Below are positions 24,033 through 36,400 of a DNA stretch of 64,000 bases, piece after piece. Numbering within the stretch: position 1 is the first letter of the stretch; each line of letters begins with the position of its first letter. Source of the DNA: Phytoseiulus persimilis. Taxonomy: Eukaryota; Arthropoda; Arachnida; Mesostigmata; Phytoseiidae. The notes below the pieces were generated by a model. That model did no database searches and had not been told where the DNA came from. It saw nothing but the letters and a program-made list of their open reading frames with translations. The stretch lies in contig CM075102.1 in assembly GCA_037576195.1 (NCBI GenBank), positions 13,946,745 through 14,010,744 on the forward strand, written 5' to 3'. Made by a program: the position numbers and the translations under genes.

Positions 24033-27000
24033 TCGACCTCGCGAAAAAGTTCTCATCCGCGCCACGCTGATCCCAAGAGCTGCTCTAATCGTTGATCAGG
24101 AGTGTCAGGAGGCGAAAGATGCTCGCAATATCATTTGTATGTATGCAACTGTGATCAACCATTTGACTGGGAAAGTTGTGAGATCCGAAAAGACTCGGGC
24201 ACAGAGTATATCTCAATCAACATCTCAAAACACCAGAAACTGGTAAATAAATGCTTCTAATAAAGTATCAGGAGGCGTTTAACGAGCGCTTATGACTAGG
24301 GCTAGACGTTCATTGCGGCACCGATGAAATCCGCGAATCTCCGCCTCGTTTCCGTGCTTCCTCGAATTTCGGCTCTTTTTTCATTTGGTTTCCTTCCATT
24401 TCAGGGGTGAATTGTATTGCGTTCACAGATCATACTCCGTTGTTCTCCCATTGCCTTAAGATAACCATCGTCCTTCTCAGGTTCCTCGCTGTTGAATCAG
24501 GGCGAAGTCCTAGTCGGAAGGGGAATTCCGTCTGAGAGTATTTTCCTTGCTCGCATTCCAGAATGACATCTTTGTCGGTTTCCAAGGCTCCACGTCGAGC
24601 GCATTTCATGTCTATGGAAGAATCCCGGGAGTCTTGCCGGGGTCTGGTGTTGAGCATTCCCGCTCTGGCCAGCGCCAACAACCGACTGGCCCGCAAAATA
24701 TCGTTGATGAAAACAGTTTTAACGGCGAAATTTCGCTGAAATTTGCGGAGGCCGAAAGCGAGAGAGATGAGATCGAGAGAACCGGTTTCCCGGAGAATAA
24801 CAGAGAATGGAAGCGATCGGCCGCGAGTCAACCACGAATCGATTGCGCGAACGATGAGTGGTATAGTAACGAGTTGGGATGTGTTCCCTAACCTCTCGCT
24901 TTAAAGGCGAGCTGCTTGCCACCATACATTCTATTTCGCGGCCTTTGCGAATTTCTGACCCGAATTCCGCGATGCCCCGCGAATCTCCAACCGAAATGCC
25001 CCGATGAACGTCCAGCCCTAGTAATGACGAAATTCTCGAATTGCAGATGTTCGGAAATAGTTGAAACACTCGGAATCACCCCAAGTTCATCACGAGTCGC
25101 AGGACGTGTTCTGGGCGAAGTGGTCCGATACAGAGCGAGCAAGTCGCGTTCGAAACGTTTCGAGTTCGCGGTCTCGAGCGAAGGTCAACTCTGTTATTTC
25201 GGAAAGGAGCAAGACTGTCATTTCGCAGGCGTGAAGAGCAGTAGGAAGCGAATTGCATCTTTGGTCGAGGGCTACGCCGGAGTGTGCTCCGCTCCTTGAG
25301 TTTTCTTTCGAGAGCTCCAACTCTTCCTAGCTCCGTTTCGCCCTCCGTCTCCTCCGGATCCTTCCGGTCTCGGCCATAAATCTGCACAAGATCCTCCTGA
25401 AACCGTTCACGGAACAGAACTTGACTTTCCCGTGGGAAAAACAGCGATCGGTTGGCAAGCGAGTCTCGGTTTGTTTGTGAGTCCCGCCCCGCGTACGATC
25501 CATGAGTGAACAACTAGACACCTCGTCAGCTTGTTACTCCTCTCTGGCTCCACGAACGTTTTTTTTGTTCTCGCTCAGCGGGTTGACGCCAAGCCGAAAC
25601 GATCCCACAACGAGATTTCGACCTTCGCGGTCAGCTCGTGGGCAGAAACCGAGAAAAGTAGCGAGGGAGGCGAGAAGTTTTTCTTCGGGTGTCACCCACA
25701 ACCGAACCGATTGCTACGTGGCCCTCGGCACGAACAGCTCCGAGACTGTAGATATCAGATAGCTGCGGGGGAACTTTCAGACGCTGAGTGTCTTGAACTG
25801 AGTCAAGGTCGGTTTTCGTGCATCTCTTGCGCTGCTCGATAGTTCCTCACCGGATCTGAACGCGCGGGGGTTCCTCTGTTTGTTTCTCGAAGCGAAACCA
25901 GCGACCGAGAGCACGAAGTCCAGCACGGGACGGAAAAAAATAAATTGTTGTCGCTATTATCGACATTCAATGAAAGTCGGCATCGGAGCGTCCTACTGGG
26001 TCAGCTTCCCCAGCGGAAACGCGTCGACCAGCGACTTCCTGCCTCATGAGGCTCGCAGTGCTGCTTCAAGGAATCCAGTTCAGAACACAGCGGTTGGAGT
26101 CAGGGAGATCGACGACAAAGGAGGAAACCGAGAGCGAAAACGGGAGAGTAGGTACGCGAAGGGCTCGTGCGGGAAAGTACAATGGGGCACGCTAAACCAG
26201 CCACCAAGCCAATAGCATTACATTCGACATTAGCGTCAATTCGGCTCCCAGCGAATCCGAGTCCCCATGCTATTTCCGTTGTGCCGACACGAATCATCGG
26301 CCAATAGAACGAGTTGAGGGGGAAGCGAGCTTTCGATTCAGACAAATCGTTTTCGGGCTTTTTTTTGCTCAACTCCTTTCCCCCTGAACTCGTAAGCAAG
26401 CACTGACCACTCATGACCCGTCCATGAGTTATTGCATTTTCGGTCATCCACCGATCCGATACGACGCGTGGAAAAACTTGGAAGACTTGGCCGGGACTTC
26501 GGGGACGGGGGTTTCGTAGATCCGTCCACTACGGCATCCATAAGCGGTTGAGAGTTTCTCCACATTGTCTGGTTAATATCGACTCCAAATCAGCTTGGTA
26601 AGGTCCCCTGGCTGATCCGCCGCCCCCTGCGTCGACTGATCTGTGGCAGCTGTCCCAGGTAACGCGGATCATTGTTCGGAGTATCATGCACAACAACGGG
26701 GCGACAGCTCACGTTGACACCTGGGCCAGGCTCCCCCATCGAATCACTCTCTCCCTCATCGGGAGGCTGCCACCGGAACTCTTGAGGACTGGATCGTCGA
26801 TCGCGGATCTGACGGTCATTCGAGAGAATCGGAAGCTGGACTTCCTCAATCAGAGGGACACCGGAGACCTCGACTGGAATCTGGTCTTGGATCGGACGCA
26901 TGGGTTATTTTTTCTACGCGAAATAGACCGTTGATTTTTCTGTTCCGAAGCCCCCTTCCCTTCCTGGGACTATTCATCCATCGGAGGTCTGGGCCAGTGC

Positions 27001-27348
27001 GAAATCGTCTCCCGCGACACCTTCACGTACTGAACGCCGAACGAATTTTTATGAGTCCCTTGATTGTACTACCTACGTGCTTTTTTCGTCGGTTTTGAGC
27101 CTGATTCGAGCGCCGCAAACCGAGAAGAGAATTGTTCGCGCCCATTGTTTATTGGCGTGGCACTACATCTGTCGAGAGTCATAATAGTTTTCGGTCTTTT
27201 CTATTCCCGCTCGTTAATGGACCTGTCATGAGAACGCGCAGCGTGAGAGCGCCTCAGACGGACGACAATCCGTTGTTTCGTCCGTCAATACCACAGTCGG
27301 CTGAGTTTTCGTTCACTTTCTTCTCTCGAGCTCGCCCAGAATCCAACA

Positions 27349-27364
27349 GGGGGGGGGGGGGGGG
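27349..27364 (+). repeat. Run of 16 G
   Basis: Uninterrupted G homopolymer 117 bases upstream of the lectin exon, on the sense strand of the receptor gene. Similar runs occur at 42310-42321 and 45196-45205 in other introns of the same gene, and at 61289-61298. Confidence 0.95.
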
Positions 27365-27481
27365 AGGAATCGGTTCCGTCCAGCTTCCGTGAGCGCCAGA
27401 GTAGAAGTGCACCTGAGAAACTGTCGTTCTGTTTTCGTTCCGGAATTGAGGGATGACTCACGCGGAAATTCTCTTTTGCAG

Positions 27482-30400
27482 CTCTCCAATCGGTGACTAC
27501 CTGTAGCCGATACGACGACGTTCGACTGCATTGCGATGCACCAGCGCGGATTGTGATCCATGAGGCCCGGTTTTCGTCTGAAATGCCTCTATTAGAGCTC
27601 GAGCAGCGCTGTAACCATACTGACCCTGGCACGTACGTTAAAGTGCTCAACGGTCAGCACGGCTACAACTGCTCGGAAGACATCCGTTCGTCCATCAATC
27701 AGAGGTGAGTCCGTTCCCTGTCTCCTTCAGCTGGGTCGTTGTTCAGCAGTGCATGGAATCTCTCGACTCGCCCCGGTCCAAGTTACTTGTTGTGCTTTCT
27801 TCGCCGCGCGGCTCAGCTCATGACGGGGTACTTCTTTTTTTCTCGAGGAGTCCGAATGAGACGAAAATTTCTCAGACCTAGAGTCTGCGACAGGCGTGAA
27901 ACGGCCGATGCGTGTCGACTCAATGATGGTGCGTTCGCCATGTCGGCTAAAAAATGAATGAAATTCGGAAACGCTGCCCATGGTCACCGCAGGCCGTGAT
28001 TGCCACCGGGGCCAACTAGCCGATGGTCCCATTTGTGGACAGATACGCGCCATGCTCGCTCCATCTGATGCACGAGACGTAATTTAACCTCATGGGGGGG
28101 CGACCACCCTCAACATTGTTGATTTTGGCTGTTGGTGAAGCTTGCGCGGCCTGTACGAATTCCAACGGATTCCCTGATAGGGACCATGTGGGCGGAAGGG
28201 AGCGTGGTGGAGGTAGAGCTTGAGCCCGGGTTTCACCCAAACTGGAAAGAGATCCGCAGCCGCTCGGTGGGGTGCGGAGTAATCAGCGAGGTCCATTCAG
28301 CGACTCCCCAAGGCTCCCCCGGCTTTCTCAGCGGGGTCAAAGTGTTGCAGAGCCCGGGAGAAAGTCGGGCGCGAAGGTGTTTCAAATTGTTTGCGGGAGC
28401 TTTGAGAAACGCCACTCGTCGGGAAGCTTCGCGAGGAACAGATTCAGACCAAAAGGAGGAAGAGGGGCAATTTCAACCGTTCCACAACGCATCAGAATTC
28501 CTCAAGAACTGCGGTCTGCGATACACCGAGAAGGTTCACCTCCTATCTAGCCCCCCAAGTGAAGCCGAAACTCATTTCAAATGTTCCTCCTTCCCTGTTC
28601 CGTAGGGGAGGAGAGAGAGTGAAGTCAATTATTTGATTCGGTTGAGGATATGTGTATTCCACCAAGGAGTCATCATGGATCGCCGAAATGCTGATGCCGT
28701 CCGCTAATGGCCTCGGGCGCTTCCCAACAAAAGACTGCGGTTCTCGCCGAGCCGGTACGAATGCCCCTGCTCCCCCAGGACGGGCTGGTTTCACTTCTTG
28801 ATCCGATTTCTCTATCATCTGACATGAGTCTCATGCGGCGCATTGTCGAGGGGGAACTGATAATCGACCACGAGTAGTGGGGGGCATTCGAGGAGACAGC
28901 GAGGAGCAATCGAGTCCCGGTGACATCATCAGGAGGGGATACCGAATAACAAAGACTACAATCAGGTAATTCGCATCTGGCGTGGATTATGAGGACGCAG
29001 CGACCGCCTCCAGAAATCGGACCGAGGTCTCGTAACGAAACGAATTCGTCAAAAGTCTGCTCGGCTGGACAGAGAACAGCCACGAAAATCGAGCCGCGCT
29101 GATCGGACAAACAAACAGAGAAGTTGTGGAGCCTGGACGGCTGGTCGCCGACGGACGAGCTCACTGTCAATGAGGCGGACGTTGATCCGGGCAGAAGAAA
29201 AGAAGAAACTTCTCCTAAAAAAAGACCTTCGTCCCAAATCGTCGAAAAATCGCTCGCAACTTGACCGGCAGTGAGACGCTCAGTGGAGCCCCCTACGAGC
29301 GGGGACCCGGGCTCATTTTCGTTAGGCTCCGCAATTCACAACGCGCGCTCACACACAGCGACCGACGTCGCCAAAATCGACACAGGAAACTCGCGCGGTT
29401 CTTCTCCTCGCGTTTTTGCGTCGAAGCTGTTCCTCAGTCGTCCCTTATCTTCCCTCGTTTCCTCCTGTGAGACTCCTTGTGCGTCCGATTTGACCAAATC
29501 CGGATCGCAAATTGTCTCCGAGAACTTTCCCACGTTGAGAACTTGCATTCGTCGGCAATTGGAAAACATCATCGTCTGATGACCAGGATGTCGGAGGTGG
29601 CTTGATGGAAGCGATTCGAGCACCCAGAGAGCCGAATCCACAAAGGCCGCGGAGGAAAGACAGTTGCTTGGGAGCAACTTGATTTTCAACGAGCCCATTA
29701 GGACTTCGCTCGACTAGTGATTCGAATTCTGCGTCGTCCGGAAGACCGATCGAACAGAATGGACTCGTGAGCGACAAAACGAAAATCCAGCGGCAGCTAT
29801 AGAGGCAACGTTTTGTCGAAGTTACCTCATTACTAGCCGCGGCTCTGCATTTGTCGGCGGATGGAGAAACGTCGCCGCGCCAGTCGTTGAGCTTTATCGC
29901 AGAGGCGGGGATGCGATCCCAAATGCGTTTCGGGCGTCTTTGCTTTCGACACTTGACGTCCTAGTAATCTCACCGCAGTTGTTACCGCAGTCTTTCTCAG
30001 AGAAGAACCAAAGGTCAGTGACTTTTGTTTTACGATCGTCGCTCGGACTCTGGCTCTGGACGTGTTTGGCCGTTGAACAACCTCGGACCACCGTTGCGGT
30101 CGGATCCGGGGTCAGTGTTCACAGGAATCGAATCTGGAGTTTTATGCCCGTTCTTCCTCTCCCTCTCCTCATTATTCCCCTCGCGTTCTGCCCCTTGTCC
30201 CCCCCCCTCTCCCGGTAGTTCCAGGTTCGGTTTCACTCATAGTACAGAGTATTTTTCGGAGATGTTCTTGGACCGAGCTGGGTGGATTTCGTCTGAAACC
30301 CTTCGAGAATGAAAGACGTCATCTCCGAAGTTGTTCAAGGTCGTCGAACGTGCCCTCAGGACTTGATGTCAGAAGGAAGACCTCATCCGCGGGCAGAGGT

Positions 30401-33400
30401 CTACCTTGTCAGGATCAAGATCTCGGATGAGGGGATTTCCGGAAATGAGCTCATCTGTGAACTATGCTCCATACTTGTGTTCCTTGCATGCTCGGTACGT
30501 GCCAGAGCTGCACGTCCGCAGAGTCGAGGCGCGGTCGCGAGCGAGCACACCGCTCTAGTATGCCAACTTCCGTCGCGAGCTGTTTACATGGGGCCTCTGG
30601 CGGGCTCGCTATAAAGAGGCTGTCTTACGAGTCTGTAGGTTGAATCGTCGTTTCGTATCATCAAAAACAAATGCCTCCTTTGCTGCATTCTCGATTCGAT
30701 CTCGTTCGCGGGTTACGAAAGAGCAGTCGGGGACCGCCGGTTACACAGCGATGGATGGCCGAAGAGAGCGCCGGCGATAAACTGCGCGAGAAAAGCGAAA
30801 GATTCGTAGATACTAGCGATCGGCATGCCTTCTGCGCCATCGTAAATTCTTGCCGGTCGAAGCGTCAATTGAAACGGTCTGGGTGAGCCCCGAGAACAAG
30901 TTTCAACATCGCTCTCATTGCCTCCGAGCGAGTGCGGCGTAGGGTGTCAACATGCGGCCAGAGTGACAGATTGTTTAATGATTCTCAATTTGTTGCGTTT
31001 GATGTCGGGATGCTCTCGTAACCACCCAAGAACCCATTCTGTTGAAGGGTGGAAGGTGTTAAGCGGAGCGAGATTCCACCGGCTCTCCGCTGCGTTTCCC
31101 ATGATCAGTACGTGACGCGAACGAACTATGTTGTCTGCGACGGGGTGATCCAGGTGATCCGCCATGCAGCTGTTCCGGCAGACAACTTCCACGGAAGAAC
31201 CGATTTCCACCAGAACCCGGTGTCCTGGAATTTGGCGAGGATATTCGAAGATTATGCTCTGAGCTTCATGGAACGCAGAGAGCTCCCGGAGAGCTCCCAA
31301 CGATTGTTGACTGACTAACGAAAAAGATAATTCCCGTCGGGTAGGATAGGCCGGCCACTTGGCAGGCTAACGACATCAACTCCAACGGTAATTATTGTTA
31401 TCTGGAGCTCTTCTGTTCCTTCAACACTTGTGTGTCCAAGTGGGTGCGAGACCCCGTCCGAGCTCATGAGCATCGAAGTTCGAGGAAAGCTTGTTTGCGT
31501 TTCTGCTAAGCGGGGCTGGACTCCGCGTTTCCGAAATGGCCTTGTTCCGTTCGTGAAAGAGAGAAACCGAAAATCAGAAAATGAGACGGAGAGGAGCGTC
31601 GAGGTCGTAGTTCAGGCCATGATGGCTTTTGTTCGTCGAAGGACGGTCTCAGGCATGAAACAATGGAGGACCAGTTCATCTCGTTATCTCAAATGATTCT
31701 CCCCCCAATCGATCGAACGCTCGGATGATGAGGGCGTCTGTCGCGGATGTGTTCGGAGTCTGAAGAGCTTCGGAGGATGCGCGAATCCCTTTCTCCGAAG
31801 CTCCGGGAAGCGATCTCCCAATACCTGGAGGACGCGGGTTCCGCTGACTCCCCAGCTGTCCTTCCTTGCTCCCTGCGTCCTTCTTTTCTTGCTTCGGGTG
31901 GAGAAGCAGGAGAACTTTGCTACTTCAGATCCGGAGGCGGATTTAATGGGCACCAGACGAGCATCAAGGGGAGCCTTTGTGAGTCACTTCGCTTGCGGGG
32001 TGCTCCCAGGGCTTCGTCGACTCCTGCATTCCTTCAGCACACAGCTTGGGGGGAGGGGGGAAGAATGTTCTCTTGGAATGAAGCAACATAAAAAACAAAT
32101 CCAGCATCTGTATTTCATCTCGGTTCGGCCGGATGGCGCTCAGACAGTGGCCGTAGATTTCAGTTAGGAAGTTATCGATGAACGGACGCGGTGATTACGT
32201 CGATCGGGACGCTCGGTGGGGTGGTCATGATGCGGAAATATTTTGCACCGACTTCTCTCAGCTAACGAACTCGAAATCGCTCCCGTTGCTCCAGCTACGT
32301 GACATTGATTCCCCCACGGCTTGACTTGCGGATGAGTTCGCGGACGATTATCGCGCTCGAGAATCTCACGCCGTCATTCAGGCTCCGAAGCCGGACCATG
32401 GTGAACCGCAGAGAGAACAACCTCCGAAAACAGGCCGACTCGGCAACTGTTTACGGCTCCGAGAGCCTTCCCTCAAAACTCCTCGGAGTCTTTCCGGTCG
32501 ACGGACTCTCACCGTCTGGGGTTCCGACACTGAGCGATTTGGAAGTCGTACAGCATTGAGCAACAACAGCTTGATTTTTGACGCTGAAAAGTGTGCTCGC
32601 TCCGAAACTAGGCGGGGAGAGGAGGAAATGAAAAAGTGAGAGAGGGAAGTCAGACAAACTATGCGTCAAAAAAGCATCACAGCAAAGAGTGGATCTCCGC
32701 TGCTACATGTGATACTTGTGCAACTCGGAGGCTAGAGGAAATTTTTCCGGTGATTTTCGTCGGAGAACCTGCAATCGTAGAGACCGATTTCGGCCGTCAA
32801 CTGGAGCACCTCGGTTCTCTCTCGCGGTTCCCGAGGAAAATGCGCAAATGAGAGGGGCAGGAAAGAAGTGACGAATGGAGCGGGGCAATCGCATGAAGCA
32901 AATTCGATTTCGTTGGCATTTTGAATTGAGAGCATCACTTGAAAATCCGCGAATCCGGAGTACTCGACAGTGTTCATGGTCCTTTGCAGGAGTTCGATTT
33001 CCGGAGAAAACCGCGACTGAGTAATGAAGGCGAGAACAGCGGCTCCGCTGAATCGGTTATATCCCCGCTCGATCGTACACGTTTCGTGGAGAGGGAGACA
33101 ATCTTGAGCCCTGAGGGTTTCAGAAGTGGGTGTTCAAAGATTCAGAATCTTTGGTTAGGATAGCTCGGATGGAACCGAGTTTCTGGATTTCTCGGGACAA
33201 TGACTCGAACTGTCGGAGTTTGAGTTGCTTATGCGGGAAACGATTCAATGGAACGAGGGGGAGCGAGTCGGAAGGGAAGCACAATGCCTCAGACTCACGC
33301 ATCAATGGAGGAAATCGTCGCTATCTCAGGGATGTCAACCTCCCCTTGGTAAACATATTGTGCCAAACGAATTGCGACCCCGACTTCAGACGATATTTTA

Positions 33401-36400
33401 TACACGTGACACCCAGCGTTCAATCCGCAGCCATTGGTGGCGATCGGTGGTGAAACTCTCATCTCAAATGAGTTTTTCGTCTTCACTTCTATCAGCGAAC
33501 GACAATTTCGACGTGCTTGCGCTCGCCGTTGCGGTTTGAAATGTGAGTTTCTGACTCGACGACACCGGAAATCGTTTCCGTCGTCAGTATCGGATGCGCA
33601 TTCGTCTCACGGCCCGCACTTCTCTTTCCTAACCGGAGCATGGGATTGAAATCCAAGTTTCCGGAGCTCTGAGTGCATTGTTGATGTTTATTCATTCCAT
33701 TCAAAATCGAGCGCGAGTGGGCGAAGGAACGAATCTTCCTGTTGATGACACGGATGAAAACCCGTGCGACCTCAGGACTCAAAGCTCGTTTCTCCGGAGC
33801 TCGCGAGCGCTCCCCGATATCGTTGAGGGATTCAGCCCTCTGTCTGCTCGTTTCCTTCCCGAGGCCTTCGCCTCAAGATTCCTTCGTGATTGGCTCTCGC
33901 CGTTGTAGCGTGAAAAATCATCATCACCATTCTAGCGGTTGTCGTCGTCATTCGGCGCTGTCCTGCGGCTGATCGATTGATTTTCACATCGTGGGTCTGT
34001 TCACAAACAGGGGAGAAGGGAACCGAACCGGGGAGACAGTGGCTCGTCGAGAGCACTCCTTCACAACGCCGAGGAGGGATCGATGCCAATTCGGCGGGCT
34101 GGAGCTCCGAACGAGAATGAGGCCATGAGACGAAAAAAAAAAACGCTCTGAAACCTGATTACTGGCAACGACCACGGCGGACGACAGGCACGCCACCCAC
34201 CTAATAACTCGACACCTCTCTCCTGGCTGCATAGGCTCAATATATATTTCTTGGGATGAACCGAACCCTCGACAGCAGAACTTACTGCACGAGTCGTGCA
34301 GCACGACCTTGCGCCCGGTGAGGAGTGCTGTCGCGATGTCGACGCCGTATGATCTCGTTTCGGCTTGTACAACCTCTGTGAATTTCTGCCGGGTCGTATC
34401 ATGACGCACGGGACGGTCGTGCAACCGAACAAACTGAGAAAGCACCCTTCGAAGGGTCGTCCCGCTCGGTTTCCGATGTCTCAGTCCTGTGGATGGATGG
34501 ACGGAGATGCCAAGGTCGACCGTTGGCCCAGTGGGCTACCGTGCTGTGCCCTGCTCCACCCTCGACGTTGTTAGCAGAGGTGGCTTCGTTCAGGCAAATC
34601 AAGAAACAGCCCGACACAGGAAATAGGAAACCCGGGCTGCTTTAGCGAACGAGTCGCATTAAAGTTTGTGGCTCCGATTTGTCTCGCCAGGGCAATTTGC
34701 TCGGTGAAGCGTTCGGAACGAAAAGCCGCACCACAGCACACGCGTGCCGCACGTAACGCACGCGGTGGAAGGAACGTACGAACAAACAAACGCATATGTC
34801 GCAGCGAATTTATTGCTCGGTTGATAATGTATATTGATTTGAACGTCCCGTCGTCGTGTATTGAGCTGCTGCGTGTAACCGGATCTTGTGAAGGCGCAGC
34901 AGCTCATTTCTCCATGACCTTCGCGCATTCTTGGCTCGGGCTCTTCTCATGCAAATCATGTGTACTCTGAAGCTGTGTAGAAAAAGCAGCGTCATCCGCA
35001 GGCTCCTGTCGGCGTGGGCCCGGCCAAGCTAATAACCTCACGGAACTCAGTTGGATCGACTGGTCACAGTTCGAAGATGGGAAACCAATCGAGGAGCCGC
35101 GTCGTTCCGATCCAGGATGTAAATCGGTGTCGAGCTGAGGGGTGTTGCGACGACCGTCCACGGGTTCCATTTGGCCAAAAGCCACGTGTGGATTACCCTC
35201 GTCGTAATTCGTGTTAACACACACACCGACGGGCTCACGCATTACAGTAGATGGTGTCTTGGTGAGCTTAGGCACTGGAAGGGGTGGGGTGGTGGATTTG
35301 TCGACCCACTCGGTGATTCGATTGGATTCGGCCGCGACACTCAATTATGGGAGTTATTTGGCTCGTCTGTGTTCCGAGCAGTATCAGGGCGAAACTCGGT
35401 ACCTAGGTGATTTGCCTTCGCGTCCGAATCATCGAAATGCAGGCAATGGCTCCACTCGATGTTCCGCCGTTTGCTTTCGGCCTTTCGAGAATGAGTCCCA
35501 TCGTTGGATATGGAAAGTTCGTTGAGGACAAGATCGCGGACCAAAACCACCTCCAAGGGACTCCTCAGCGGACCTATCCTCTGCCGTCCTGTAGGCCACC
35601 GAGAGGCGTTTTTCGATGAACGCATCCGGTTCGCTCCGGTTCAGAAGCTCACGACGGTTCAATCCCCCCATAGTATCTCCGTGGACGTTTGTCTGCTGTT
35701 CTGCTCGTTTGTGAGTATGTGTACGAGCTCGATCTCTCGGCGGATCGGTCGCTTCGTTAGACCATCTATCTGTGTGTCGAGCACGCTTACTTTGGTCCCC
35801 CGAAAACTCAGCAGCAGCAAACTACTGATCAAGACCCACGTGTGCATCGCAGACAATGTCAGTATCACAATTCGATCGCCACCGCCGACACCCCTCGGCA
35901 CGCTCCATATGCTCCGGAGTTCAGACCCCCGCTTCGGAGTTTTCGCGACCACCACTATTATTCGCAGCGGTGCCGATGCTGGTGGCGGTGGTATTGGTGA
36001 ACTGCGGGACCTCTGTCCTCGACTCGCTCGTTCGAGGAGCTTTCGGCTTGCCAAACCGAGCGTCCAGTCGAATCTTTGGGAGTTCTGTTCGGACATAACT
36101 CACCAGAATCAGACAGAATCGAACAAGCTGACTCATGCTCGAGTTTTCTGAGTTGGATCGGAGTGAGGTTCTTCTTCGGACCGGAGAGCATGATTCACAT
36201 TTCGCTGTTCTAAAAACACCTTTTCCGGTGAATTTTTTGTTTCATTCGTGCCTTAATGTCACGCTGCATTTATTTCTGATTACTCTGTCCCAACAGTCTG
36301 GTGTATGGATGCGAAGGCGGCTGTGGCAATGGTGGTCGCGGCACCTCGAATTTAATAAACCCCCCAGGGGGGCTATGGGCGTTCCTAAACACACACGACC

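Larger units (their letters stand above)
23097..27481 (+). other. Presumed intron 1 of the receptor gene (4.4 kb)
   Basis: I see no gene here. It contains a (TGGC)n run at 24013-24032 and a run of 16 G at 27349-27364, close upstream of the lectin exon. ORFs on both strands lack recognisable domains and in-phase splice partners. Confidence 0.45.

Noticed and set aside
34949-34956. Perfect octamer ATGCAAAT (POU site)
   Set aside because: An 8-mer is expected about twice by chance in 64 kb on two strands, and no promoter is nearby.
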